Positions 17,102 through 25,426 of a stretch of DNA of 64,000 nucleotides are shown here, piece after piece. A program made the translations under genes and the position numbers. Under the pieces are notes generated by a model. The model saw nothing but the letters and a program-made list of their open reading frames with translations. It was not told the origin of the DNA and did not search any database. The first letter of the stretch is position 1, and each line of letters begins with the position of its first letter. This stretch comes from JBBSHE01 sp038253325 (lineage in GTDB: Bacteria; Actinomycetota; Actinomycetes; Propionibacteriales; Nocardioidaceae), in contig JBBSHE010000008.1 in NCBI GenBank assembly GCA_038253325.1, positions 15,585 to 79,584 on the forward strand. The letters are read 5' to 3'.

Positions 17102-17170
17102 TCTGCGGCGCTATACGTACTATCGTGCGCAGAGCGCCCCATGATGCGGCGCCGGGAATGAGGGGGAATC

Positions 17171-17371
17171 GTGCGCGAAAACGTCAGGAGTGCACTTGTC
17201 GCGGGTCTGATAGCAGCCGTGATCTGGACCGTGGTCTCCATTCTCGCCAGCGGATCGAGTGTCGGAGTGTGGATCGGAACGGTGGTGTTCTTCGTCGGGA
17301 CCGCCCTCGTGACCTATGTGATCTCGACTGTCATTGCAAGTCGCAGGACCGACAAGCGTGCGCAAGGCTGA
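17171..17371 (+). CDS. Small membrane protein of unknown function
   Basis: 66 residues starting at GTG 17171 behind AGGGGG. Two hydrophobic segments (about 8-27 and 32-55) are joined by a short Gly/Ser turn, and the tail is basic (SRRTDKRAQG), predicting a two-span inner-membrane hairpin with a cytosolic C terminus. No family recognised. It lies between nif3 (divergent) and tRNA-Val. Confidence 0.65.
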   Translation: MRENVRSALVAGLIAAVIWTVVSILASGSSVGVWIGTVVFFVGTALVTYVISTVIASRRTDKRAQG

Positions 17372-17426
17372 TCGCACCGTCACGGGACAGGTACGCTGAC
17401 GGGTCGGCGTCTCGGTCAGCAGACGC

Positions 17427-17498
17427 GGGCGTATAGCTCAGCGGTAGAGCACCTGCCTTACAAGCAGGTGGTCGCAGGTTCGATCCCTGCTGCGCCCA
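17427..17498 (+). tRNA. tRNA-Val (anticodon TAC)
   Basis: 72-nt cloverleaf: acceptor GGGCGTA/TGCGCCC, D arm GCTC..GAGC, anticodon stem CCTGC/GCAGG with loop CTTACAA (anticodon TAC), and T arm GCAGG-TTCGATC-CCTGC. Discriminator A; CCA is not encoded. tRNA 3' ends are common integration targets, and an island-like segment follows. Confidence 0.95.
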
Positions 17499-17682
17499 CC
17501 CGCGTCATGCCAGGTCAGAGCACTAATGACCGCTCTTTGATGCTGGTCGTGCAACGAGCGTGCAACGAGCCCGACCGGTCCCGGGGCTTCCCTCAGCTCC
17601 GACAGTGTGGAGTTCGGGTGCCGACGGCGAGGCGTGCGGAGCATGGGAAGCCCAGCACGCGCCCGCGCGGCGTCGTGATTGA
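17499..17682. other. Spacer after tRNA-Val; no gene seen
   Basis: The stretch between tRNA-Val and the secreted-protein gene holds no convincing gene. It contains an 11-bp tandem repeat and could be the remains of an integration junction; no integrase is present. Confidence 0.5.
17548..17569 (+). repeat. 11-bp tandem repeat next to tRNA-Val
   Basis: CGTGCAACGAG occurs twice in direct succession, about 50 nt after the tRNA gene. Such short repeats near tRNA 3' ends resemble integrase arm-site arrays, but nothing else supports that here. Confidence 0.7.
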
Positions 17683-18147
17683 TCAGAAGTGGTAGTGGAC
17701 GGTGACGTAGGTCTTGTTGCTGTTCTGCGACGGTGAGGTCGTCTTGACCCAACCCTCGGCGCCCCGATAGGCGCCAGCCCCGCCGGTCACCCACCCGTGG
17801 AGTTCGGTGCTGTCGCCGTGCCCGACGAGTGTGGCGTACAGCAGGCCGCCCTTGCGGCTCACCGCGACATAGATCTTGATCGATCGGGTCTTGACGTTGA
17901 ACCGCCCGCTGATTGTGTCGTATCCGACGACGTTGCCGTGACTGCGGTCGGTGTCGGTGGAGACGAACGTGGTATCCGACGGACTGTGTGACGGGCCGGA
18001 GATGGCGACGAACTTCCAGGTGTGGCCCTTCGGCGAAGCCGACGCCTCGGGGCTGGCAGCAATCCCGACGCCTGTTGTGAGCAGAGCGGCCGATGCCAGC
18101 GTTGCAAAGGTGCGACGCTTGGTGATCTTCACGGTGGGTCCCTTCAT
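17683..18147 (-). CDS. Secreted beta-barrel protein, AOC/dirigent-like
   Basis: 154 residues. The N terminus MKGPTVKITKRRTFATLAS is followed by a hydrophobic core and an ASA-S cleavage site near 38, a Sec-type signal peptide. The mature ~115 residues are Gly/Thr/Ser-rich with alternating beta pattern and contain VTGGAGAYRGAEGWVK, a motif typical of allene-oxide-cyclase/dirigent-like barrels (GGTGAYxGARG). Ligand and role unknown. Monocistronic. Codon use is less extreme than in flanking core genes, which fits the idea of an accessory block after the tRNA. Confidence 0.72.
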   Translation of the reverse strand: MKGPTVKITKRRTFATLASAALLTTGVGIAASPEASASPKGHTWKFVAISGPSHSPSDTTFVSTDTDRSHGNVVGYDTISGRFNVKTRSIKIYVAVSRKGGLLYATLVGHGDSTELHGWVTGGAGAYRGAEGWVKTTSPSQNSNKTYVTVHYHF

Positions 18148-18290
18148 TTAGGGGAATTCGGTACCCGTGTGACGCTACGCGCGCTCATAGCAGTGCGACG
18201 TGGTTTGCAAAATAACCACGGATAGCCCGATTTTGACTACTGAGAGTGACAGCAGCCTCGTTTTTCGTATGCTGCGCCAACCTGCCGACA

Positions 18291-18338
18291 CAACGGCTGA
18301 TGAACTGAGCGCAATGACGCTCGTTTCGTCAGCCGTTG
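18291..18338 (+). repeat. 48-bp palindromic element, copy 1
   Basis: Outer arms CAACGGCTGA/TCAGCCGTTG (10 bp, perfect) enclose an inner GAGCG/CGCTC stem. An almost identical copy lies at 25731-25778 in the same orientation (one mismatch, C at 18327). This copy lies in the divergent promoter region between the secreted-protein gene and gtrA, so it is not a simple terminator. Confidence 0.93.
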
Positions 18339-18418
18339 CGCGACGGGTCGGGTCCTGGCGCGGAGAGCCGTTGGCCGCAAGATCGGACGGCGAGACCGTG
18401 CGAGATCGACTTCGACCG

Positions 18419-18424
18419 TAAGAT
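18419..18424 (+). promoter_or_regulatory. Putative -10 box of leaderless gtrA
   Basis: TAAGAT, 7 nt before GTG 18432 and 81 nt downstream of the 48-bp element. Confidence 0.45.
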
Positions 18425-18431
18425 CGACGTC

Positions 18432-18950
18432 GTGCGCGGCCACCCCTCACCAGCGGCGAGCAGCGAACAGCCGGGCTGCCGTAGGGAGTTGGGGCAGAAG
18501 GTCCTCCGTTATGCCGCCGGTTCGGCGCTGGCGACGGTGTGCAGCGAGGGCGCGTTCCTGCTTCTCTACGGCGCGCTTGACGCGACGCCCGCGGTCGCCT
18601 CCGGACTCGGCTGGCTGGCCGGAGCGGTGCCCAACTACTGGCTGAACCGGACCTGGACCTGGCGACGTCGCGGCACACCTAGCCTGAAGCGGGAGGTGCT
18701 GCCGTACGTAGCGATCGTGCTCGGCACGTTGCTGATCGCCATCCTCGCCACCAGCTTCGTCCATGCAGCCGTGACCGGTCGACAGGTTTCGTCTGTCGTT
18801 CGCTTGGTATTGGTTGGTGGCACGTTCTTGGCGGTGTACGGCGTCGCCTTCCTGCTGCGATTCTTTCTGCTCGATCACCTGTTCCGCCGCGACCCCGCGT
18901 ACTCACCACGGGACGGCCTGGATCCCTTGTCGGCCCAGGAGAGGGTATGA
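18432..18950 (+). CDS. GtrA-family membrane protein
   Basis: 172 residues with four hydrophobic segments (about 22-45, 50-68, 94-116, 126-148), matching the GtrA family: YAAGSALATVCSEGAFLLLY...VPNYWLNRTWTWRRRG is the family signature. GtrA proteins are thought to flip polyprenyl-phosphate-linked sugars across the inner membrane for surface glycan modification. GTG 18432 is chosen because it directly precedes the hydrophilic N terminus and has a TAAGAT box 7 nt upstream; no ribosome site is present. Overlaps the methyltransferase by 4 nt (ATGA). Confidence 0.88.
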   Translation: MRGHPSPAASSEQPGCRRELGQKVLRYAAGSALATVCSEGAFLLLYGALDATPAVASGLGWLAGAVPNYWLNRTWTWRRRGTPSLKREVLPYVAIVLGTLLIAILATSFVHAAVTGRQVSSVVRLVLVGGTFLAVYGVAFLLRFFLLDHLFRRDPAYSPRDGLDPLSAQERV

Positions 18951-19684
18951 GTGGGCCGACGGGCGCCGGCGCGTTCAGCCAAGCCACCGGACGGAACCTC
19001 GAAGACGCGTCGGGGCAGCACCAGCGGCGATACCGGGCCTACCAGTTCGAGCTGATCGCGCGCCACTGCGGTCCATCGGTGCTCGAGGTCGGTGCAGGTC
19101 TCGGCGAGTTCGCCGACCAGTTCACCGGTCTGTGTCGACACGTCGTGACCGACGTTGACCCGGCGTGTGTCGCACAGCTGGCGCGCCGGTTCGCCGACCG
19201 CCCCGAGGTGGAGGCGCGCCAGCTCGACCTGGAGTCAACGGCGCACGAGACCGGGCCGCCGGTCTCGACGGTCGTCGCGATCAACGTGCTGGAGCACATC
19301 GAGGAGGACAGCGCGACCCTGCGGTCGTTGGCCCGGCTGGTCGAGCCGGGCGGGAAGATCGTGCTCTGGGTCCCCGGTTACATGCAGCTCTACGGCAGCT
19401 TCGACCGACGGGTCGGCCACGTCCGCCGCTACACACCGGCGACCCTCCGGGCGTCGATCGTCGCTGCGGGCCTGGTTCCGCGCGACGTCCGGCCGGTCAA
19501 CCTGCTCGGCGGCATCGCCTGGTGGCTCGCCGTACGCCGCGGCGGACTCGGCAGCCCGCGGCCAGGGCTGCTGCGGATCTACGATGGGGTGATCGTCCCC
19601 GTGACCAGGGCCTTGGAGCGTCGGTTCACTCCCCCGTTCGGTCAGTCGGTTCTCGCCGTCGCAACCGTTCCTGCGTCCACCTGA
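18947..19684 (+). CDS. Class I SAM-dependent methyltransferase
   Basis: 245 residues. SAM-binding motif I is VLEVGAGLGEFADQF (about 45-59), followed by acidic VVTDVDP and AINVLEHIEED, all standard for small-molecule or glycan methyltransferases of the UbiG-like type. Translationally coupled to gtrA. The tail runs 43 bp into the 3' end of the convergent GT-C gene, an unusually deep antiparallel overlap. Probable acceptor: a sugar or lipid of this locus (inference from neighbours). Confidence 0.85.
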   Translation: MSGPTGAGAFSQATGRNLEDASGQHQRRYRAYQFELIARHCGPSVLEVGAGLGEFADQFTGLCRHVVTDVDPACVAQLARRFADRPEVEARQLDLESTAHETGPPVSTVVAINVLEHIEEDSATLRSLARLVEPGGKIVLWVPGYMQLYGSFDRRVGHVRRYTPATLRASIVAAGLVPRDVRPVNLLGGIAWWLAVRRGGLGSPRPGLLRIYDGVIVPVTRALERRFTPPFGQSVLAVATVPAST

Positions 19685-21096
19685 CCGCCGCGCAACGCCG
19701 TGAAGCCGAGCGCCGCACCGGCAGGGAGAAGCACCAGCGCGGGCAGTTGGTAGCGCCAGGAGAAGTCTGCGGTCAGGGCCGGAACAAGGAGCAGGCCCGT
19801 CCCGGTGACCGTCAGCAGCAGGCACATCGACCGCATACCTGATCGGCGCGCCCGGCCGATCCCGAGCCCGCCGAGCAACCCCACGACCAGGCAACCGAGC
19901 AGCAGTGGCCCAGGCAGGTAGCCGACCCGTTGGTAGGCGACCAGAGCGTCGGCGTACGGCTGGCGCGCCATGAGCTGTGCACCGCCGTGCTCGCCGTAGA
20001 CGTCGGGGAACAGCTCGTAGGGCCCGAGGTAGGAGCTGAACTGCCACTTGCGGGCACGGTCGAACTCGAACCGGTCCCCCCGCCCCACGTCGAAGTTGAG
20101 CGCGAAATCGCGCAACGCAATGCGTACGTAGTCGACCGGCTGCTCGCGGATCGCCTCGAGAGCGAAATCGCGCATCGCGTGATCCAGTGACACGCCTGGT
20201 GGCGGAACCAGGCTTCGCACCGTCCGCAGGTCATGCCACGCGTAGTAGGACGGGTCCAGACGTTGCCCAAGCGGTTCTTGTGGGCAGAGCACCCGTTCGT
20301 AGTCCGGTACGTTCAGCCGGGAGCAGTCGACGAACGTCGTCGTCCGGATGTAAAGCGACTTCCCGGTGAACTCCGAGAGGGCGTAGATGCCGCGCTCGTG
20401 GTGGTACCACGTCGCGTACGCACCGACCGGTAGCACGAACCCGACGGTGAGCGCCGCCACCGCCGCCACCCGCCTTCGCCAACCTTCCCCGACGATCAGG
20501 CAGTACGCCACCCCGGCCAGGATCAGCGGCTCGCCGACCAGCCGGACGATCACCGCCGCCCCGAGGAGCAGCCCCGCCACGAGGGCGAAAGCAGTCGGTG
20601 GGCGGCGATGCCAGCCGAGAACCGCAACGGCGAGGATCAGCAGCAGGTCGAACAACGAGTCGCTGAGCACGGTCTGCTCCAAGATGAGCTGCAGGGCGTC
20701 GAACAACACCGGCAACGTCGCCAACGTCGCTTGCCAACGCCCGACCCCCCATCGGCGCATCAGCACATAGACCAATCCCGCCGTCGCGAGCCCGATCAGA
20801 TGCTGTGTCACGGCAACCAGGAGGACCTTGTCGGCCAACCACGACAGCGGAAGGAGCAACAGCATGCTGTAGCCCATGGGGCGGCTGATGTTGGGCTGAA
20901 ACGTGTCCAGGAACGACAGGTACACCGGTCCGTCGCTGTGAATCAGTGCCGGGCTGAAGGCAATCTGGACGACAACCCGCAACCCGGCGCCGAGGAGCAG
21001 CGCGATCAGGAACGGGCGGTGCTCGGTGAGCCACGGGCCGTACCGCCCAATCGTCTGGGGGGTGTTGTCGACGGACTCTCGGCTTACGGTCGTCAT
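19642..21096 (-). CDS. GT-C-type membrane glycosyltransferase
   Basis: 484 residues with about ten transmembrane segments. The first periplasmic loop has an acidic motif (SPALIHSDGPVYLSF), as expected of GT-C enzymes that use polyprenyl-phosphate sugars. A large extracytoplasmic loop (about 240-365) contains two cysteines (DCSR and LCPQ) that may form a disulphide. The C-terminal third is clearly paralogous to the next gene (HGGAQLMARQPYADALVAY; SWRYQLPALVLLPAGAALG). ATG 21096 overlaps the stop of the fusion gene. Donor and acceptor unknown; sulfoquinovose or a methylated sugar is possible from context. Confidence 0.78.
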   Translation of the reverse strand: MTTVSRESVDNTPQTIGRYGPWLTEHRPFLIALLLGAGLRVVVQIAFSPALIHSDGPVYLSFLDTFQPNISRPMGYSMLLLLPLSWLADKVLLVAVTQHLIGLATAGLVYVLMRRWGVGRWQATLATLPVLFDALQLILEQTVLSDSLFDLLLILAVAVLGWHRRPPTAFALVAGLLLGAAVIVRLVGEPLILAGVAYCLIVGEGWRRRVAAVAALTVGFVLPVGAYATWYHHERGIYALSEFTGKSLYIRTTTFVDCSRLNVPDYERVLCPQEPLGQRLDPSYYAWHDLRTVRSLVPPPGVSLDHAMRDFALEAIREQPVDYVRIALRDFALNFDVGRGDRFEFDRARKWQFSSYLGPYELFPDVYGEHGGAQLMARQPYADALVAYQRVGYLPGPLLLGCLVVGLLGGLGIGRARRSGMRSMCLLLTVTGTGLLLVPALTADFSWRYQLPALVLLPAGAALGFTALRGGQVDAGTVATARTD

Positions 21097-23276
21097 TGTG
21101 ATCTCACCCGCGCGGCGTACGGGGCGGCGGCCACATCTCCAAGCATCGCCGGGGCGGTTTCACCGGCCGGGGCCGGGCATCCCTCTCGCCACCAGGTGCC
21201 AACCACGACGCGCGCGTATCGCATGCCATAGACGAGGTTGCCACCCTTCTTGGTGCTGCCCGCCGCGCGCAGGTGCATGGTCGCGGGCACCTCGGCGATC
21301 CGGTAGCCGTGCGAGTGCGCCCCGATCAGCAGCTCGACCGACTGGTACTGCGGCTGGTTGAGAGTGACCGCTGCGGTCACTTCGGCCCTCATCGCGCGCA
21401 GACCGAAGGACGTGTCGGTCAGCCGCTCCCCGGTGAGCGCGCTCACGATCCAGGCGAACAGGTACACCCCGGTTCGGCGAAAGCGGTCGATGGTGTGCTG
21501 GTTTCCGAGCCGACGCGAGCCGGTGACGAAGTCAGCGGACCCTTCGAGCACCGGGGCAAGCACGGCGGGAAAGTCGGCCGGGTCGTACTGGGCATCCGCA
21601 TCGGTGGTGATGATGTAGCGCGCGCCGTGTTCGCGAGCAACCCGGTAGCCGAGCCGCATCGCCGCACCCTGCCCCCGGTTGACCGGTGAGCTCACCAGGT
21701 ACGCGGCACCGTGCGCCGTCGCGGCGGCGGCCGTGGCGTCGGTGCTGCCGTCATCGACGACGACGACGGCAGCCGACAGTCCGCAAACGCTCGGCGGAAT
21801 GCCAGAGAGTACGCGCGGAAGCCCGACGTCTTCGTTGTACGCCGCGATGACGACAACCACCGGCGCGAAGTTCGGCTCGCCGTAGCTCGCACGAAAGCCA
21901 GCGAGCGCGGCGCGGTCCACGTCGTCGACCTGGGATCGACCGACCGCGGGTCCGCGTCGGCCGCGCAGCAGCGCGGTCAACCCGAGCGCGCCCGCGGCGG
22001 GCCACAGCACGAGTGCCGGCAGCTGGTTGCGCCAGGAGAGCTCCGAGGTGCTGACCGCGCCCAGCAGCAAACCGGCGGGAACGATCGCAGTCAACAGACA
22101 CACTCCGCGCATCCCAGACGGGCCCGCCCGGGCCAAACCAGCGCCGGCGAGCAACCCAAGAAGCAGGCCGCCGAGCAGCACCGGACCGGGCATATACACG
22201 TGATCTTCGTAGGCGACCAGAGCGTCGGCGACTGGTTGGCGCGTCTCCAGCTGGTCACCTCCGTGACGGGCATACAGCAGTCGCATGGCGGGGAGGGTCT
22301 CGGGTGACAGGTGGCTCGCGAACCGGTACGTACCGACGTCGGGGTACGCGTGCCGATTATCGGGCGACCACTCGAAGAGGAAGGCGAAACCGTGCCGAAG
22401 ATCGTTCGCCTGCGGTCCGCCGTGCGAAGCGCCCGCGCCGGACCCGTCGCCGGCCTCGCTCCGGCCGAGCGCGTATTCACCGTGCGCCTGGTGGTACCAC
22501 GTGAGGTAGGGCACGACCGCCAAGCCGAAGCCGAGCATGACGACCAACGCGCCGGCGAACCGGCGCCGCCAGGTCGCGCCGACGAGCAGCATGGAAATGG
22601 CGGCCATCAGCACGAGCGGCTCGCCGGTCAGCCGAACCGTCGTCGCCACGCCGAGCAACATCCCGCCGACCAGAGCCGCCATGAAACCGGGTTCCTTGCG
22701 CCAGCACAGCACCAACAGCGCCACGCTCACCACGAAGACGAAGAGGGTGTCAGGGAGCACCAGGTGCTCGCTCGCCAGCTCGTGGGGATCCCAGAGCACC
22801 GGGACCGTGGCCAGCGTTGCGAGCCAGCGCCAGACACCCCAGCGCAGCAGCAGGAGGTAGACGACGATTCCGGTGGCCAGGCCCAGCAGATGCTGTGCTG
22901 CGACGACCGGGACCAGTGCGTCGGCGAACCACGAGAGTGGTGTCAGTTCCAGCATCCCGTAGCCGGCCGGGTGGGCGGCGGCGGGAGCCGGTGTGCTGAC
23001 GAACGACAAGTGGGTGCGGGACTCGCCCACGACGAACGCCGGGCTGAACGCCACCGAGGTGAGGATCCGCCATGCCACGCCGACGACCAGCCCGCCGAGA
23101 AACGCGGCGTGCCGCCGACACCACACCAGCGAGACGCCGGACCGGCGGCGGCCGGAACGGGCGGCCGGGCTGGCTGCGGTCGCGGGCGGTTCATCGGGCG
23201 GCCGCGACCCGGCAGGGATCGTCGGTGTCGACGCGGCCCGAGCCGAGGACGACCCGGTGTGCTGCGGAGAGGACAC
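21093..23276 (-). CDS. GT-C membrane protein fused to a GT2 polyprenyl-phosphate glycosyltransferase
   Basis: 727 residues. Residues 1-45 are Ser/Pro/Ala-rich and disordered. About 50-440 form a polytopic GT-C-like region paralogous to the downstream gene, with the loop shortened by roughly 70 residues. From 469 a complete cytosolic GT2 domain follows: VVVIAAYNE, VVVVDDGSTD, NRGQGAAMRLG, TTDADAQYDP and SFGLRAM, as in dolichyl-phosphate mannosyltransferase and GtrB enzymes. One chain thus holds the enzyme making a lipid-linked sugar and a candidate enzyme using it. ATGA overlap with the next gene; 15 bp after the epimerase gene. Confidence 0.85.
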   Translation of the reverse strand: MSSPQHTGSSSARAASTPTIPAGSRPPDEPPATAASPAARSGRRRSGVSLVWCRRHAAFLGGLVVGVAWRILTSVAFSPAFVVGESRTHLSFVSTPAPAAAHPAGYGMLELTPLSWFADALVPVVAAQHLLGLATGIVVYLLLLRWGVWRWLATLATVPVLWDPHELASEHLVLPDTLFVFVVSVALLVLCWRKEPGFMAALVGGMLLGVATTVRLTGEPLVLMAAISMLLVGATWRRRFAGALVVMLGFGLAVVPYLTWYHQAHGEYALGRSEAGDGSGAGASHGGPQANDLRHGFAFLFEWSPDNRHAYPDVGTYRFASHLSPETLPAMRLLYARHGGDQLETRQPVADALVAYEDHVYMPGPVLLGGLLLGLLAGAGLARAGPSGMRGVCLLTAIVPAGLLLGAVSTSELSWRNQLPALVLWPAAGALGLTALLRGRRGPAVGRSQVDDVDRAALAGFRASYGEPNFAPVVVVIAAYNEDVGLPRVLSGIPPSVCGLSAAVVVVDDGSTDATAAAATAHGAAYLVSSPVNRGQGAAMRLGYRVAREHGARYIITTDADAQYDPADFPAVLAPVLEGSADFVTGSRRLGNQHTIDRFRRTGVYLFAWIVSALTGERLTDTSFGLRAMRAEVTAAVTLNQPQYQSVELLIGAHSHGYRIAEVPATMHLRAAGSTKKGGNLVYGMRYARVVVGTWWREGCPAPAGETAPAMLGDVAAAPYAARVRSQ

Positions 23277-23291
23277 GACTGGGAGCTACCG

Positions 23292-24260
23292 CTAGCCGGT
23301 GTCGCGGGCGTCGACCGTGCCCCGCCGGTCAGCTGAGGGAGCGAAATCCGCCCAGGCGGTGCGGAGGCCGTCGACCAGCGAGACGGTGGGCTCGTAACCT
23401 CGGCTGCGGGCACGGGCGATGTCGACGACCACGGCCGGCATCTCGCCGGGCTTTGCGGCGACCCGGCGCGCCGGAATCGACTGGCCGGTGGCGGCGCGTG
23501 CAGCCTGCGCGATCTCGTTGACCGTATACGAGCGGCTGCCACCGACGATCACCGGCCCGGTCGGCCAGCCGAGCACCGCGGCCACGATGGCCCGGGCGGC
23601 GTCGTGGACGTGGACCAGGTCCCGACGCTGCTCACCGTCCCCGTAGATCTCGACCCCTGCGCCGTTCGCGGCCGCCCGGAGCAGCCTGGGTACGAAGCTG
23701 TCCTTGTGCACCATTCCGGGGCCGTAGACGTTGGTAAGCCGGACGACTGGCGTGCGCAGCCCGTACGCGCCGGCGTATCCGGACAGCAGCATTTCCGCGG
23801 CGGCCTTCGTGCCGCCGTACGGCGTGAGTGGTGCGAGCGGAAGGTCCTCGGTGATCGTCTGCTGCCCGACGTCTCCGACCACCGCGTTCGTGGAGGCGAA
23901 CACGAACGTGCCGACTCCTCGCCGACGTGCCAGCTCCAGCAAACCCGAGGTCATCTCGACGTTGGTGCGGTGCACGTGAGCCGGCCGCTCGATCGAGCCG
24001 AGCACCGAGGTCGCGGCGGCGAGGTGCACGATAGCCCCGATGCCCGGTGCCACCGCGACCTCGCGTACCCGGGAGTCGCAGAGGTCACCGCTGATCGTGT
24101 GGACCGACTCGTCCGGGAAGTCGTCCAGGTCGGCCACGGTGACAGTGTGCCCGCTGCCCCTCAACTGCTCGACGACGTGCCGGCCGATGAACCCCGAGCC
24201 GCCGGTGACCAGGACGCAGCGGCCAGCCGGAGCGTCGTTGTCCGCCGGCCCGCGGCTCAC
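23292..24260 (-). CDS. NAD-dependent sugar epimerase/dehydratase (extended SDR)
   Basis: 322 residues. Start GTG 24260 overlaps the stop of the sulfoquinovose synthase gene (GTGA). NAD-binding motif TGGSGFIG at 19-26, catalytic Tyr148-x3-Lys152 (PYGGTK) with the preceding Ser/Thr segment FASTNAVVG, and C-terminal VEIYGDGEQRRDLVHVHDAARA. This is the pattern of nucleotide-sugar 4-epimerases and related dehydratases. Exact substrate not readable; it presumably makes a second activated sugar for the locus. Confidence 0.87.
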   Translation of the reverse strand: MSRGPADNDAPAGRCVLVTGGSGFIGRHVVEQLRGSGHTVTVADLDDFPDESVHTISGDLCDSRVREVAVAPGIGAIVHLAAATSVLGSIERPAHVHRTNVEMTSGLLELARRRGVGTFVFASTNAVVGDVGQQTITEDLPLAPLTPYGGTKAAAEMLLSGYAGAYGLRTPVVRLTNVYGPGMVHKDSFVPRLLRAAANGAGVEIYGDGEQRRDLVHVHDAARAIVAAVLGWPTGPVIVGGSRSYTVNEIAQAARAATGQSIPARRVAAKPGEMPAVVVDIARARSRGYEPTVSLVDGLRTAWADFAPSADRRGTVDARDTG

Positions 24261-25426
24261 GACCGGACGCCGGGCGGGTTGCTCGTCCGGCGCCAGTTGA
24301 TAGTCGGCCGCAGCGCATCGACGCTGACTCGGTCCTTGTGCTGCTCGATGATCCCGAACATCGAGGTCAGCAGTGTGTCGGAGAGCAGGTGCGGGCGCAG
24401 CCCGAGCGATTCGAGGGCGGTGTGCACGAAGGTGAAGTGGTGGTTCTCCGCCTCGACGCGTGGGTTGTCGACGTACTCCACGTCGACCTGGCCGGGGTAG
24501 GTGTTGGCGACGATCTTGGCCATCTCTGCAAGCGAGAAGCTCTCGGTGGCCTGGTTGAAGACCCGGAACTCCCCCGCCTCGGCCGGGGTCTCGCAGGCCA
24601 GCCGGATGCACTCGACGGTGTCCCGGATGTCGATGACCGCACGGCTCTGGGTCCCTCCGCCGTAAACCGACATCGGGAGTCCGAGCACGGCTTGGATGGC
24701 GAAACGGTTGAGCACGGTACCGAACACCGCGTCGTAGTCGAAGCGGGTGACCAACCGTGCGTCCAGCGCCGTCTCGGCCGTCTCCTGGCCGTAGACGATG
24801 CCCTGGTTGAGATCGGTGACCCGCAGACCCCAGATCCGGCAGCCGAACTCGAGGTTGTGGCTGTCATGCACCTTGGACAGGTGGTAGAACGACCCGGGCC
24901 GCTTGGGAAAGAGCATCCGGTCGTTGCGCCCCTTGTGCGTGACGTCCAGCCAGCCTTCCTCGATGTCGATGTTGGGCGTCCCGTACTCACCCATCGTGCC
25001 GAGCTTGACCAGGTGGATGGTCCGGTCGATCTCACCGATCGCGAACATCACGTTGAGTGTCCCGATCACATTGTTGGTCTGGGTGTAGACCGCGTGCTTG
25101 CGGTCGATCATGGAGTACGGCGCCGCTCGCTGCTCGGCGAAGTGCACGATCGCGTCGGGCTCGAAGCCACGGATGGTCTCGTAGGTGAAGTCGGCGTCCA
25201 ACAAGTCCCCGTGGTAGGTGCTGACGACGTTGCCGCTGATCTCGCGCCAGGAGCGAACCCGGTTTTGCAGCGTTTCGATGGGCACCAAGCTGCCGGATCC
25301 GAGCTCGTGGTCGTACTGCCGTCGTACGGCGTTATCGAGAATGCCGACGGCGTGTCCCTGCCCGGACAGATACATGGCCGTCGGCCAGCCGAGATAGCCG
25401 TCGCCGCCGAGGACGAGGATTCGCAT
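24257..25426 (-). CDS. sqdB: UDP-sulfoquinovose synthase (SQD1/SqdB family)
   Basis: Makes UDP-sulfoquinovose from UDP-glucose and sulfite. The 389-residue protein matches the plant/bacterial SQD1 family along its length: GGDGYLGW (7-14), DNAVRRQYDHELG, VHFAEQRAAPYSMIDR (94-109), TQTNNVIGTLNV, the active-site block KLGTMGEYGTPNIDIEEG (141-158), Tyr181 and Lys185 in YHLSKVHDSHN, and DLNQGIVYG. These long blocks distinguish it from ordinary epimerases. Start ATG 25426. No SqdX-type GT4 glycolipid synthase is nearby; instead GT2/GT-C enzymes follow, suggesting a glycan rather than simple sulfolipid use. Confidence 0.95.
   Translation of the reverse strand: MRILVLGGDGYLGWPTAMYLSGQGHAVGILDNAVRRQYDHELGSGSLVPIETLQNRVRSWREISGNVVSTYHGDLLDADFTYETIRGFEPDAIVHFAEQRAAPYSMIDRKHAVYTQTNNVIGTLNVMFAIGEIDRTIHLVKLGTMGEYGTPNIDIEEGWLDVTHKGRNDRMLFPKRPGSFYHLSKVHDSHNLEFGCRIWGLRVTDLNQGIVYGQETAETALDARLVTRFDYDAVFGTVLNRFAIQAVLGLPMSVYGGGTQSRAVIDIRDTVECIRLACETPAEAGEFRVFNQATESFSLAEMAKIVANTYPGQVDVEYVDNPRVEAENHHFTFVHTALESLGLRPHLLSDTLLTSMFGIIEQHKDRVSVDALRPTINWRRTSNPPGVRS

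Noticed and set aside
17468..17695. 75-codon frame starting inside tRNA-Val
   Set aside because: Begins within the tRNA and shows no domain; probably non-coding.
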